Part shown: one piece after another, positions 49,601 to 55,175 of the stretch
Position numbering within the stretch: position 1 is the first letter of the stretch
Layout of the letters: every line of letters starts with the position of its first letter
Assembly: GCA_030533445.1 (NCBI GenBank)
Contig: CM060081.1
Span: 3,235,815-3,299,814, forward strand
Source of the DNA: Cyprinodon diabolis
Taxonomy: Eukaryota > Chordata > Actinopteri > Cyprinodontiformes > Cyprinodontidae
Direction of reading: 5' to 3'
Length of the DNA stretch: 64,000 nucleotides
Notes under the pieces: generated by a model
Seen by the model: only the letters and a program-made list of their open reading frames with translations
Database searches by the model: none
What the model was told of the DNA's origin: nothing
Translations under genes and position numbers: made by a program

Positions 49601-49701
49601 GGCTCAGGTCCGACCTCCATGGTTGTGTCAGCCTCGTCCAGGAGCCCAAAGAACTGAAAGACAACATTCTTAGGATTTATGGCCGATACGCCCCAGACAT
49701 C
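13506..49701 (+). CDS. cfap57: CFAP57 (WDR65), 19 coding exons, 3' end beyond the window
   Basis: Cilia- and flagella-associated protein 57, an axonemal protein linked to inner dynein arm and regulatory-complex organisation. Nineteen exons totalling 3,168 nt are in consistent phase and encode about 1,056 residues. The first ~616-670 residues are WD40 beta-propeller sequence ([50 protein letters not shown]). From about residue 671 the protein is a long coiled coil ([33 protein letters not shown]). The match to vertebrate CFAP57 is colinear with few gaps. The start is the ATG at 13506; an upstream in-frame TTG at 13497 is not used. Introns are swollen by minisatellites and transposons. Terminal exons (about 200 residues) are not seen up to 64,000. 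Confidence 0.95.
13678..16219. repeat. cfap57: 40-bp minisatellite in CFAP57 intron 1, about 63 units
   Basis: The unit is TGAGATTATTATAGAGATTA followed by GCAAAGAGCTGCTGAACACC. The period is 40 bp with almost no length variation. Variants such as GCCAAACACCTAAG/TATAAATTAG recur 360 bp apart (13,991 and 14,351), meaning a nine-unit block was duplicated. Later units carry CTCAACCCC. The seed is not recognised as a transposon; the array starts in unique intron sequence about 25 bp after the exon 1 donor. Confidence 0.97.
16380..16672. repeat. GGA/GGC-rich tract and a 24-bp triplicate
   Basis: From 16,395 to 16,500 the + strand is an irregular GGAGG/GGTGG purine-rich tract able to form G-quadruplexes. 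At about 16,599-16,672 there are three copies of a 24-bp unit, AAAATGAGGCAACTAGAAAA plus AACA. The short frames here (poly-Arg/Trp and poly-Pro) are translated low-complexity DNA. Confidence 0.75.
16817..17040 (-). mobile_element. Second Rex3/RTE 3' end with (GATG)n tail
   Basis: A (CATC)n run (16,818-16,880) is followed by the same RTE 3' sequence as at 2331 (GGGTCGGGCCGCGGGGGTAG, CTGGGTCTCCCCCTGGGCCT). The - strand is coding and the GATG tail is at the element's 3' end. It is truncated after about 160 bp of element. Confidence 0.8.
17045..17290 (+). mobile_element. L1-like LINE ORF2 scrap
   Basis: The + strand shows a decayed block with [15 protein letters not shown], resembling the K-W-E-x-D-L-x-x-x-I-x-x-E-E-W motif of L1 ORF2 downstream of the RT. 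It directly abuts the truncated RTE element. It is a short match only. Confidence 0.4.
17579..17892 (+). CDS. cfap57: CFAP57 exon 2
   Basis: Residues 50-154. The acceptor is TTCTCTCAG and the donor CAG/GTGAGT, phase 0. It reads [40 protein letters not shown] and [18 protein letters not shown], typical WD40 strands (SPDSKYL). It is the longest exon in the window. Confidence 0.95.
17966..18225 (+). CDS. cfap57: CFAP57 exon 3
   Basis: Residues 155-240. The acceptor is GTCCTACCAG and the donor AG/GTATGA, phase 2. It contains [40 protein letters not shown] and [17 protein letters not shown]. The intron from exon 2 is only 73 bp. The following intron carries a 1.1 kb L2 fragment. Confidence 0.95.
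18370..19460 (+). mobile_element. L2/CR1-like LINE fragment with RT core, in CFAP57 intron 3
   Basis: This copy begins in the RT fingers ([20 protein letters not shown]) and ends at FKILLLT. It lacks endonuclease, the far C-terminus and the 3' UTR. Over the shared part (about 19,130-19,450) it is nearly identical to the copy at 9,880-10,215, so both belong to one recently active subfamily. It carries the RT core that the other copy has lost. Confidence 0.85.
18480..18977 (+). pseudogene. LINE reverse transcriptase core
   Basis: RT motifs are visible: [58 protein letters not shown] and [13 protein letters not shown]. The YADD catalytic box is intact. The frame ends at 18977 and continues in a shifted frame ([20 protein letters not shown]), so the gene is broken. 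Confidence 0.85.
19461..19980. other. Intronic sequence, nothing recognised
   Basis: This interval lies between the LINE fragment and CFAP57 exon 4. It contains no splice-bounded open segment matching CFAP57 and no transposon motif that I can name. Confidence 0.4.
19992..20157 (+). CDS. cfap57: CFAP57 exon 4
   Basis: Residues 241-296. The acceptor is CACTCTACAG and the donor CAG/GTGAAC. It reads [18 protein letters not shown], then [20 protein letters not shown]. The junction with exon 3 gives a shorter inter-blade linker than I recall for mammalian CFAP57, by roughly 25 residues. Confidence 0.93.
20232..20384 (+). CDS. cfap57: CFAP57 exon 5
   Basis: Residues 297-347. It contains [19 protein letters not shown], then [20 protein letters not shown] and [10 protein letters not shown]. 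Both ends are phase 0. The donor is weak (CAG/GTTCTG) but gives the length expected for the family. Intron 4 is only 74 bp. Confidence 0.9.
20567..20706 (+). CDS. cfap57: CFAP57 exon 6
   Basis: Residues 348-393 plus two bases. It reads [20 protein letters not shown], then [20 protein letters not shown] and IWNYETK, a textbook WD repeat ([10 protein letters not shown]). The donor is CCAA/GTAGGA. The CIRKPL(V/I)AT block is among the most conserved in CFAP57. Confidence 0.95.
20940..21250. other. AT-rich intronic sequence, nothing recognised
   Basis: Start of the large part of CFAP57 intron 6. Only short frames and A/T runs are present. Confidence 0.4.
21255..21737 (+). mobile_element. Rex1/jockey-like LINE RT C-terminus
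   Basis: The + strand reads [20 protein letters not shown], then [20 protein letters not shown] and TIESVLSMF. After frame changes it continues as [20 protein letters not shown], then [32 protein letters not shown] and [11 protein letters not shown]. It extends the family represented at 1-310, is decayed, and sits in CFAP57 intron 6. Confidence 0.75.
21885..22520 (-). mobile_element. L2/CR1-like LINE ORF1 (SGNH esterase), - strand
   Basis: Read on the - strand: [20 protein letters not shown] carries the Ser block; after a frame change, [37 protein letters not shown] carries the GxND block; [19 protein letters not shown] carries the DxxH block. All three SGNH hydrolase motifs are present, though split by a frameshift. 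This is the same family as 8,063-8,248. Confidence 0.75.
22693..22858 (+). CDS. cfap57: CFAP57 exon 7
   Basis: Residues 394-449. The acceptor is TTATGTCCAG. It reads [20 protein letters not shown], then [20 protein letters not shown] and [11 protein letters not shown], and ends in phase 0 with GAG/GTGATG. The preceding intron contains two LINE fragments in opposite orientations. Confidence 0.95.
22937..23050 (+). CDS. cfap57: CFAP57 exon 8
   Basis: Residues 450-487. It reads [20 protein letters not shown], then [18 protein letters not shown], a WD strand plus the G-H of the next blade. The acceptor is CAATGTTTAG and the donor AAG/GTAGGT, both phase 0. It is flanked by introns of 78 and 79 bp. 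Confidence 0.95.
23130..23342 (+). CDS. cfap57: CFAP57 exon 9 (apparent GC-AG donor)
   Basis: Residues 488-558. It reads [20 protein letters not shown], then [40 protein letters not shown] and [11 protein letters not shown]. Comparison with the family places the junction after the Gln codon. The intron there starts GCCAGT, not GT. No GT site nearby keeps phase with exon 10, and a TGA follows six bases later. Confidence 0.88.
23343..23735. other. cfap57: CFAP57 intron 9, starts with GC
   Basis: A 393-bp intron with a GCCAGT 5' end and a TGGTTCCACAG 3' end. No mobile element is recognised. Confidence 0.6.
23736..23909 (+). CDS. cfap57: CFAP57 exon 10
   Basis: Residues 559-616. The acceptor is GGTTCCACAG and the donor AGG/GTGAGT, phase 0. 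It reads [20 protein letters not shown], then [20 protein letters not shown] and [18 protein letters not shown]. The GTIRA(I/M)KYPLP block is diagnostic of CFAP57. Confidence 0.95.
23990..24890. other. Intronic sequence of unknown repeat origin
   Basis: A 92-codon - strand frame (24,068-24,346: [40 protein letters not shown]) has a hydrophobic, possibly membrane-like composition. I cannot assign it or find splice support. The rest is unremarkable. Confidence 0.3.
24890..26480. repeat. Strongly G-skewed GC-rich block in CFAP57 intron 10
   Basis: The + strand shows many GGGG runs (for example near 25,270, 25,455, 25,553, 26,073 and 26,410) and few C runs, in sharp contrast to the AT-rich neighbourhood. 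It reads open in several frames because of composition, not coding. It resembles the GC-rich untranslated region of an unidentified fish repeat. A small L2 ORF1 piece follows at 26,630-26,730. It is a potential G-quadruplex cluster. Confidence 0.5.
26640..26730 (-). mobile_element. L2/CR1-like LINE ORF1 sliver
   Basis: CACTAATTTTAGTGACCTCC plus GGCGAGTCTCATTACCACCA matches the 22,205-22,260 segment of the ORF1 esterase copy, on the - strand, covering the GGND...SEVTKIS part. It ends about 100 bp before exon 11. Confidence 0.6.
26833..26994 (+). CDS. cfap57: CFAP57 exon 11 (last WD40 exon)
   Basis: Residues 617-670. The acceptor is GTCTGTCTTCAG. It reads [20 protein letters not shown], then [20 protein letters not shown] and [14 protein letters not shown]. 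The first half closes the propeller ([10 protein letters not shown]) and the end begins the helical region. The donor GTCTGT is weak, but the position agrees with the family. Confidence 0.93.
27530..28560 (-). mobile_element. Old RTE/Rex3-type LINE fragment
   Basis: On the - strand, [20 protein letters not shown] and TYGHD match the RTE pol segment upstream of that at 2331-2872. The GAGGAGCAGCAGCTCTACTC block matches its C-terminal part. At 28,235-28,450 a frame with [24 protein letters not shown] sequence may be another RTE region. Divergence is high, so the copy is old. Confidence 0.55.
28850..29062 (-). mobile_element. tRNA-derived SINE
   Basis: The - strand begins GGGGAGCGGTGGTCTAGTGG (A-box-like GGTCTAGTGG) and continues to GAGTTCGAGCCCCACTCCC (B box GTTCGAGCCCC) with tRNA-like spacing. 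It then runs into a non-tRNA body ending in ...TTTGAGATCAATAAAGTTC. Not a functional tRNA: no proper cloverleaf end, and it is embedded in SINE body. It lies in CFAP57 intron 11. Confidence 0.7.
29530..29685 (+). CDS. cfap57: CFAP57 exon 12 (coiled coil begins)
   Basis: Residues 671-722. The acceptor is TTTGTTTCAG and the donor CAG/GTGAGC. It reads [20 protein letters not shown], then [20 protein letters not shown] and [12 protein letters not shown]. Heptad spacing of Leu/Met indicates coiled coil. The MENEYxLRLK motif is shared with mammalian CFAP57. Confidence 0.95.
29740..30640. other. CFAP57 intron 12, first part, nothing recognised
   Basis: Several short frames on both strands without family resemblance or splice support. 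No tandem repeats. Confidence 0.4.
30650..30920. mobile_element. Two L2 3'-tail fragments in inverted orientation
   Basis: About 30,655-30,790 matches the L2 3' UTR end on the + strand (TGACCTGAGATGACATG, then AAATAAATA). About 30,815-30,915 matches the preceding part of the same tail on the - strand (reverse complement of GAAGAGTCAAT...GATGCAATCAG). They form an interrupted inverted repeat. Confidence 0.6.
30930..31780. other. Intronic sequence, nothing recognised
   Basis: Mixed-composition sequence between the L2 tail fragments and the SINE. Short frames only; none fits CFAP57. Confidence 0.4.
31780..32010 (+). mobile_element. Decayed tRNA-derived SINE
   Basis: The B-box-like GCAGGTTCAATTCCAGC is followed by AGTGCCCATGGGCAAAGCAC. 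That matches the GTGCCCTTGGGCAAGACAC block found in many fish V-type SINEs. The A box is poorly preserved. It lies about 220 bp before CFAP57 exon 13. Confidence 0.55.
32224..32317 (+). CDS. cfap57: CFAP57 exon 13
   Basis: Residues 723-753 plus one base. It reads [20 protein letters not shown], then [11 protein letters not shown]. The acceptor is TTGGTTTTTAG and the donor G/GTAAGA, phase 1. It is small and the least conserved of the coiled-coil exons, placed by phase and position. Confidence 0.85.
32401..32591 (+). CDS. cfap57: CFAP57 exon 14
   Basis: Residues 754-817. The acceptor is CCCACTCAG and the donor CAG/GTCTGA. It reads [20 protein letters not shown], then [20 protein letters not shown] and [20 protein letters not shown]. 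The EKYEARL block corresponds to E(F/K)YEAKL in the mammalian protein. The preceding intron is 83 bp. Confidence 0.95.
32687..32854 (+). CDS. cfap57: CFAP57 exon 15
   Basis: Residues 818-873. The acceptor is CAAGTGTCAG and the donor AAG/GTGACT, both phase 0. It reads [20 protein letters not shown], then [20 protein letters not shown] and [16 protein letters not shown], continuing the coiled coil. The intron before it is 95 bp. Confidence 0.95.
32928..33086 (+). CDS. cfap57: CFAP57 exon 16
   Basis: Residues 874-926. The acceptor is GTGGTTACAG and the donor AAG/GTGACG. It reads [20 protein letters not shown], then [20 protein letters not shown] and [13 protein letters not shown]. The IKSLE/IRSLE and ETIQDK-type blocks are family hallmarks. 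Confidence 0.95.
33090..33480. other. Start of CFAP57 intron 16, unknown repeat-like sequence
   Basis: Contains GGGAGTCTCCCTGATATCCA and GCCCGCTGTCGGATAAAT, a pattern I associate with fish DNA-transposon ends but cannot name. No coding. Confidence 0.3.
33480..33655 (+). mobile_element. L1-like LINE ORF2 scrap
   Basis: The + strand reads [20 protein letters not shown], which matches the post-RT motif of fish L1 ORF2. It is about 170 bp long and decayed. Confidence 0.6.
33700..33995. mobile_element. Unidentified transposon-like segment with AGTCGC repeats
   Basis: Repeated AAAGTCGCCAAAT, GTCGCTAGTCGCTTTT and AAAGTCGCTGAGTTGGCAAC motifs at 33,890-33,992 look like subterminal repeats of a non-autonomous DNA element. 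Boundaries and superfamily are unknown. Confidence 0.35.
34060..34500 (-). mobile_element. L1-like LINE ORF1 fragment
   Basis: On the - strand: [20 protein letters not shown], then [31 protein letters not shown], and [20 protein letters not shown]. This is the coiled coil followed by the RRM of L1 ORF1p (LESRxRRENLRIYGVPE motif). On its N-terminal side (higher coordinates) the ORF1 sequence [16 protein letters not shown] passes directly into the 24-bp array. Confidence 0.85.
34527..36205. repeat. 24-bp minisatellite, about 70 units, next to L1 ORF1
   Basis: The unit is AACAATGTCTCCACC plus CCCATGATG. Variants are AATATCTCC, CTCAATGATTATC, TTGATG and ATGAGG. The period of 24 keeps frames open on both strands. 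On the - strand the octapeptide FIMGVETL runs into [17 protein letters not shown] of an L1-like ORF1, so the array extends the LINE frame. Multi-unit blocks recur (for example GATTATTAATACCTCC segments). It lies in CFAP57 intron 16. Confidence 0.95.
36206..36545. other. Flank of the 24-bp array to exon 17
   Basis: The first ~80 bp may still be L1 5' sequence (the - strand reads [20 protein letters not shown] in continuation of the array frame). The remainder is unrecognised intron. Confidence 0.4.
36546..36689 (+). CDS. cfap57: CFAP57 exon 17
   Basis: Residues 927-974. The acceptor is CTCACACAG and the donor AAG/GTATGT. It reads [20 protein letters not shown], then [20 protein letters not shown] and [14 protein letters not shown](H/F)KFV is strongly conserved. 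It is an isolated 144-nt exon between a 3.5 kb intron and a 12.6 kb intron, both filled by LINE-derived arrays. Confidence 0.95.
36690..37690. other. CFAP57 intron 17, first kilobase
   Basis: No coding. The stretch 37,440-37,690 (CTCTTGTGTCAGTCTC, CCACACCTGCTCCC, TGATTAAACTG) resembles the promoter part of a fish LTR, but no boundary or partner LTR is seen. Confidence 0.3.
37690..37796 (+). mobile_element. L2-type LINE 3' tail fragment
   Basis: AAACTTTGAATCAATCTGAC, then GTGACCTGAGATGACATGAT and GGGAGCTAGAACTATAGA correspond to the 3' end of the L2 copy at 11,120-11,215. It immediately precedes the truncated LINE that holds the 58-bp array. Confidence 0.7.
37797..46895. repeat. cfap57: 58-bp minisatellite, about 157 units, in CFAP57 intron 17
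   Basis: The unit is CTGATCCAGATGCTGCTGCC, then TGCGTCCTCACTAGAACTAT, then AGAAAGTAGATCAGACAG. Length variants have +6 (CAGCAGCAG) or small deletions. The sequence corresponds to LINE ORF2 codons for [18 protein letters not shown] with indels that destroy the frame. Marker variants (GATTTGACAGCTGAACC at 41,592 and 43,811; GGTGATGCCGCC at 41,726 and 43,945) are both 2,219 bp apart, so a ~38-unit block was duplicated as a whole. Confidence 0.97.
46896..47092 (+). pseudogene. LINE ORF2 segment between the two arrays
   Basis: Unduplicated LINE sequence reads [20 protein letters not shown] in one frame. After a frame change it reads [20 protein letters not shown], then [10 protein letters not shown]. 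It is the piece of ORF2 that normally separates the [10 protein letters not shown] block from the (F/I)YAPR(I/L)WN block, which proves the two arrays come from one element. Confidence 0.8.
47093..48545. repeat. cfap57: 38-bp minisatellite, about 38 units
   Basis: The unit is CAGCAGCATCTATGCTCCAC followed by GGATCTGGAACAAACTCC. The second-last base alternates A/C (ACTCAC versus ACTCCC) and a few units carry CACTGATC or CAGTAGC. One reading frame gives [12 protein letters not shown], the conserved end block of L2/CR1 ORF2. Three units (114 bp) restore frame, which explains the long overlapping frames. Confidence 0.96.
48885..49055 (+). mobile_element. L2-type LINE 3' tail fragment
   Basis: AAGCATGCTTAGTGTGAGGG, then GATTGCTGAAGAGTCAATGA and AACTGAATAGAATTGAA match 11,061-11,232 almost base for base. 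Only the 3' ~170 bp of the element is present, a strongly 5'-truncated insertion 200 bp before CFAP57 exon 18. Confidence 0.85.
49256..49372 (+). CDS. cfap57: CFAP57 exon 18
   Basis: Residues 975-1013. The acceptor is CTGTCCAACAG and the donor AAG/GTCAGC. It reads [20 protein letters not shown], then [19 protein letters not shown]. It follows the largest intron (12,566 bp), which holds the 58-bp and 38-bp arrays. Confidence 0.92.
49573..49701 (+). CDS. cfap57: CFAP57 exon 19 (last exon seen in window)
   Basis: Residues 1014-1056. The acceptor is TTCTGTGCAG and the donor ATC/GTGAGT, phase 0. It reads [20 protein letters not shown], then [20 protein letters not shown] and PDI. In the mammalian protein the next block is a conserved (A/Q)RQREHLERNLATLKKK helix, for which I find no candidate up to 64,000. 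Confidence 0.94.
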
Positions 49702-50084
49702 GTGAGTCCTGGATGCTAATGTGGTTTCTACACATTGATGAACATTTCTGTAAATGTGTCAGTATTAGCTATGCGGCTATTTTCGGCTGTTGTCCCTTGG
49801 CAACGTCTATAATGCCAACAACAATAAAAAAAAGAATAAAAATCACATTTAGAAAATGTAAAAACTGGAGGCTACATACTAACAAGGACAGGTCCTTAAA
49901 TCCAGACAGACATATTAGCAATAATATGTACAGATATTTACAAAGTAACATCTGATCCTGACATTAGGTTCAGTATTCCACAAGGACCTGGTAAGATTGT
50001 TGATTTGATTTTAACCAGTTTTTTAACTGAGTTCTAAATGTGTTAAAAGTGGATTAATGTCTGATAGTTAGAGGCAAGCTGGTC

Positions 50085-52360
50085 CAGATGTTACATAGAT
50101 GCTGATCCAGATGTTAGAGGGATGCTGATCCAGATGTTAGAGGGATACTGTTCCAGATGTGATGCCGATCCAGATGTTAGAGGGATGCTGATCCAGATGT
50201 TAGAAGGATGCTGTTCCAGATGTTAGAGGGATGCCGTTCAAGATGTTACAGGGATGTCGTTCCAGATGTTTGAGGGATGCCGATCCAGATATTAGAGGGA
50301 TGCTGTTCCAGATGTTAGAGGGATGCTGTTCAAGATGTTTGAGGGATGCCGATCCAGATGTTAGAGGGATGCTGTTCCAGATGTTAGAGGGATGCTGTTC
50401 AAGATGTTTGAGGGATGCTGTTCAAGATGTTTGAGGGATGCTGTTCAAGATGTTTGAGGGATGCTGTTCAAGATGTTTGAGGGATGCCGATCCAGATGTT
50501 AGAGGGATGCTGTTCAAGATGTTAGAGGGATGCTGTTCCAGATGTTTGAGGGATGCCGATCCAGATGTTAGAGGGATGCCGATCCAGATGTTAGAGGGAT
50601 GCTGTTCCAGATGTTTGAGGGATGCCGATCCAGATATTAGAGGCATGCTGATCCAGATGTTAGAGGGATGCTGATCCAGATGTTAGAGGGATGCTGTTCC
50701 AGATGTTAGAGGGATGCTGATCCAGATGTTAGAAGGATGCTGATCCAGATGTTAGAAGGATGCTGTTCCAGATGTTACAGGGATGCCGTTCCAGATGTTA
50801 CAGGGATGCCGATCCAGATGTTAGAGGCATGCTGATCCAGATGTTAGAGGGATGCTGATCCAGATGTTAGAGGGATGCTGATCCAGATGTTAGAGGGATG
50901 CTGATCCAGATAGAGGCATGCTGATCCAGATAGAGGCATGCTGATCCAGATGTTAGAGGGATGCTGATCCAGATGTTAGAGGCATGCTGATCCAGATAGA
51001 GGCATGCTGATCCAGATGTTAGAGGGATGCTGATCCAGATGTTAGAGGCATGCTGATCCAGATGTTAGAGGGATGCTGTTCCAGATGTTAGAGGGATGCT
51101 GATCCAGATGTTAGAAGGATGCCGTTCCAGATGTTTGAGGGATGCCGTTCCAGATATTAGAGGCATGCTGATCCAGATGTTAGAGGGATGCTGATCCCGA
51201 TATTAGAGGCATGCTGATCCAGATGTTAGAGGGATGCTGTTCCAGATGTTAGAGGGATGCTTTTCCAGATGTTAGAGGGATGCCGTTCAAGATGTTTGAG
51301 GGATGCCGATCCAGATGTTAGAGGGATGCTGTTCAAGATGTTTGAGGGATGCCGATCCAGATGTTTGAGGGATGCTGATCCAGATGTTAGAGGGATGCTG
51401 ATCCAGATGTTAGAGGGATGCTGTTCCAGATGTTAGAGGGATGCTGTTCCAGATATTAGAGGCATGCTGATCCAGATGTTAGAGGGATGCTGATCCAGAT
51501 GTTTGAGAGATGCTGATCCAGATGTTTGAGAGATGCTGATCCAGATGTTTGAGAGATGCTGATCCAGATGTTTGAGAGATGCCGATCCAGATGTTAGAGG
51601 GATGCCGATCCAGATGTTAGAGGGATGCTGATCCAGATGTTAGAGGGATGCTGTTCCAGATGTTAGAGGGATGCCGTTCAAGATGTTTGAGGGATGCTGA
51701 TCCAGATGTTAGAGGGATGCCGTTCAAGATGTTAGAGGCATGCTGATCCAGATGTTAGAGGGATGCTGATCCAGATGTTAGAGGGATGCCGTTCAAGATG
51801 TTAGAGGGATGCTGATCCAGATATTAGAGGGATGCTGATCCAGATGTTAGAGGGATGCTGATCCAGATGTTAGAGGGATGCTGATCCAGATGTTAGAGGG
51901 ATGCTGATCCAGATATTAGAGGCATGCCGATCCAGATGTTAGAGGCATGCCGATCCAGATGTTAGAGGGATGCTGATCCAGATGTTAGAGGGATGCTGAT
52001 CCAGATGGATGCTGATCCAGATTTTAGAGGGATGCTGTTCCAGATGTTAGAGGGATGCTGTTCCAGATGTTAGAGGGATGCCATTCAAGATGTTACAGGG
52101 ATGCTGTTCCAGATATTTGAGGGATGCCGATCCAGATATTAGAGGCATGCTGATCCAGATGTTAGAGGGATGCTGATCCAGATGTTAGAAGGATGCTGTT
52201 CCAGATGTTTGAGGGATGCTGATCCAGATGTTTGAGGGATGCTGATCCAGATGTTAGAAGGATGCTGATCCAGATGTTAGAAGGATGCTGATCCAGATGT
52301 TTGAGGGATGCTGATCCAGATGTTTCAGGGATGCTGATCCAGATGTTAGAGGGATGCTGT
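50085..52360. repeat. cfap57: 23-bp minisatellite, about 98 units, in CFAP57 intron 19
   Basis: The unit is GATGCTGATCCAGATGTTAG plus AGG. Variants are TTCCAG or TTCAAG for ATCCAG, TTTGAG for TTAGAG, and GATGCC for GATGCT. Occasional 6-9 bp deletions occur (CAGATAGAGGC). Three units form a 69-bp open frame, giving spurious short frames. The seed sequence is not recognised. Its right end abuts a Gypsy-type remnant. Confidence 0.95.
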
Positions 52361-52364
52361 TCCG

Positions 52365-53140
52365 GGGGGAGTGGAGAGACAGACTGAGTGGGGAACCTCC
52401 CGAGATGTAGGCTGGTGACTGAGTGACAGGTGAGCAGTTTATGGAAGTCCGTGAGGTGGGCCTGAGCAGCAGGAGTAACCCGGGGGCAGCTGATAGAACT
52501 GGAGGGACTGTACAGGGTATCCAGCCCGGCTTGGTACCACCAAGGGAGCTGGAGGGATTGTTCGGAGGTGGATCCAGAACAGTCAGAACAGAGATCTTCC
52601 ACTGAAGGCATCAGAGCACGAGAAATCACTGGAAAGGTTTTCCACAATGAGAAGTGACCAGGGAAACACAGGAGACTAGGGTTAGCGCAGAAAAAGGTAA
52701 ACTGTCACAGACAGAGGCCTGTAAGCGTACCAACAAGGTTAACACTGTGGCGTCCATTAGCTGTCAGAGCGCTGCCTATGTAGCGCGGCTATGGAGCTGA
52801 ACGAGCCACAGGTTTGTACCACGCCCACCTGTCAGCTCCTGCTGAGAAGAGAGAAAAAGGCAGAGCCAGGGCGAGAGGCATGGAAGCTGTCGATCAGAGA
52901 CTGATCTGTGACAACATGCTGGAGAGCACTGGCTTAATTTGGGACACATCGGGACGTCGCACGTCGGGTGCACTCGGGAGTGTGGTGGGAGGCGAAGACG
53001 GACGGCTGTGGGATTGACAATGGATTCTATAGTAAAAGGTCCGGAGAAGCGGGGTGCCAGTTTGCGGGGGGTTGATCTGGAGGGTAAGTCTCGGGCGAAG
53101 AATGGTCGTCATTCCCAGGGAAGAAGGCAAACCAGTCAGA
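52365..53140 (-). mobile_element. 3' part of Gypsy remnant (integrase side and untranslated region)
   Basis: On the - strand the end of the pol region is visible near 53,120-53,160 ([19 protein letters not shown] integrase core start), followed by sequence with no clear domain. An LTR pair was not found. The low-coordinate end is the junction with the 23-bp array. Confidence 0.45.
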
Positions 53141-54754
53141 AAATCAAGGGCAACATGGGACCATGGGCGTCTTGGGACAGGAAGAGGTTAAAGTAAACCA
53201 GCAGGGGGCCGGTAGGACGATTTGTTTTGGGTGCAGACTGGACAGGCGAGTACTCCGAGACCTCCTTTGCCATGGTTGACCACCAGAACCAGCGGGAGAT
53301 GTAACTGAGGGTCTGGTGGAAGCCAGGGTGAGTCGAGAGCTTGTTTGAATGGCTCCAGTCAATAAATTGGGAGCGGGCGATCTTGGGGACATAGAGTCGT
53401 TGGGGGGTCCAGTTCCCGGATCTGGATCATCCCGTAGAGCCTGGGAGATAAGATCCTCTACCTCCCAATGGAGGCGGCCAAAGGTGCAGGTGGATGGAAG
53501 GATAGGGGTTGGTTCTGGATCCGTGTCTTGTGGGGCATGGAGGCTAGAAAGAGCATCAGTCTTAAGGTTCTTGGAGCCCGGCGGTAGGAATTCGAAAGGT
53601 TGAAGCGGGAGAAGAACAGAGACCAGCGTGCTTGCCAGGGATTGAGTCGTTTGACTGACTGGAGGTAGGCCAGGTTCTTATGATCCATCCAGACTATGAT
53701 GGGCTGCTCGGATCCCTCAAGCCAGTGGCGTCACTCCTCCAGGGCCAGTTTAATGGCTAATAACTCTCTATCGCCCAGGTCGTAATTTTTTTCAGAGGGG
53801 GTCAGACGACGAGAGAAAAAAGCACAGGGGTGGAGCTTACGGTCGGTGTCAGATAGGTTGGGAAAGAACAGCACCTACCCCAGTGTCAGAGGTGTCTATC
53901 TCGAGATTGAGTTGTTTAACAGGATTGGGGTGCACGAGGATGGGTGCTTGGGAGAACCTCTCCTTAAATTTCCCGAACGTGGAGTTAGCATCAGGGTTCC
54001 AAATGAACGGGACCTTTGGTGAGGTGAGGGCATGTACAGTGGTGGCTATTTGACTGTAACCCCTGATGAAACTGCGATAGAAGTTTGCTAAGCCCAGAAA
54101 ACGCTGGAGCTGCTTCCGAGTCTCAGGTATGGGCCAGTCAGGGACCGCCTTAATCTTGTCTGGGTCAGATGTGACTCGTCCACCCTCTAAGGTGAGGCCA
54201 AGGAAGGTTACGGAGGACTGGTGAAACTCACACTTCTCAGCCTTGACGAACAGCGAGTCATGAGTGGTACGACGGATGTGCTCAGTGAGGTCTCAGGAGT
54301 CGATTAGAATGTCATCGATGTAAACAAAGACAAAAACATTCAGGTAGTCCCGGAGGAAGTCATTAACTAAAGCTTGAAAGACGGATGGGGAATTGCAAAG
54401 CCTGTTTTGCAAGCCTAGTTTAGTAAAAATCTTAGCGTCTTGGACTGGCTCTGGCGCAGGGGGGAGAAGGGGTAGTGGATACTTGTTTTTAACCGTAATC
54501 TGATTAAGACCACGATAGTCTATACACGGATGGAGGGTTTTATCCTTTTTCTCCTCAAGGCGGGCTAGCTCGTTCTTGAGGGACTCATCTAGGGCATGAA
54601 AAAACACTGTTCTAAAGGCTTGCGGTTCCCAACAAGCAGCAGCTGCTAAGATGCGGAACTCTATGGCAAAGTCAGAGACGTGCCGACCGCACTGACTAAG
54701 AGCCAGCACCTGGCTGGACTGCTGCGCAGGATTGGACTCAGCCGAAAACACCAT
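53141..54754 (-). pseudogene. Ty3/Gypsy pol remnant (RT, RNase H, integrase N-terminus)
   Basis: Domains in - strand order: RT starting [20 protein letters not shown], then [11 protein letters not shown] with the YIDD box (54,293-54,754); RT thumb/RNase H between about 53,700 and 54,290 in broken frames; integrase zinc-binding region near 53,200-53,340 (HPGFHQTLSYISRWFWW). Stops and frameshifts interrupt every domain, and RT residues between the palm blocks are deleted. Inactive. Confidence 0.75.
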
Positions 54755-55145
54755 TTCTCCTGCACAAAGTTATTACAAATGGAGCCAAAACGACGGCAGT
54801 CAGGGAACCGAGCCTCAGCCCATCTTAAGTCTCTCCTAGAAAAAAGGCGCAGGACATAGAAGATCTTAGCATCATCCAGGGCATATGTTCATGGGGATTG
54901 ATTAAATACCAATGAACATTGAAATAAAAAAGCTCCGCAGTCCCCACTCTCCCCAGAAAACTTCTCTGGGCTTGGTGAAGAGGTTTCACTGACAGGCAAA
55001 GGGGGGGCCGTAGGTGCGGGCTCAGGCAGAGCACTAGATGAAGCGGAAGAGGGAACGTGCGAAAGAGCGGGCACTGCATCAGACGGCTGACTGATCTGAG
55101 CAGATAGTCCTCGCACCTGATCTTGCGTGGCCTGCACAGCTAAAC
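54755..55145 (-). pseudogene. Ty3/Gypsy gag remnant, fused by deletion to pol
   Basis: On the - strand, MQATQDQVRGLSAQISQPSD and SPSPEKFSGESGDCGAFLFQ, then CSLVFNQSP, are the N-terminal gag region of fish Gypsy elements. The following frame contains a gag C-terminal piece ([20 protein letters not shown]) that passes straight into pol at [20 protein letters not shown]. Zinc knuckle, protease and RT fingers are therefore missing. Confidence 0.65.
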
Positions 55146-55175
55146 CTAGCGTTTGAAGCTACTCATGGTATGAAC

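Noticed and set aside
50231..50674. Cysteine-rich repeat protein (CCSRCLRDADPDVRGM)
   Set aside because: Result of translating three 23-bp units; the frame breaks wherever a unit has an indel.
52776..53603. Possible chromodomain or new gene at the Gypsy 3' side
   Set aside because: Frames are short, change often and show no recognisable chromodomain residues. They are explained as the decayed end of the Gypsy copy.
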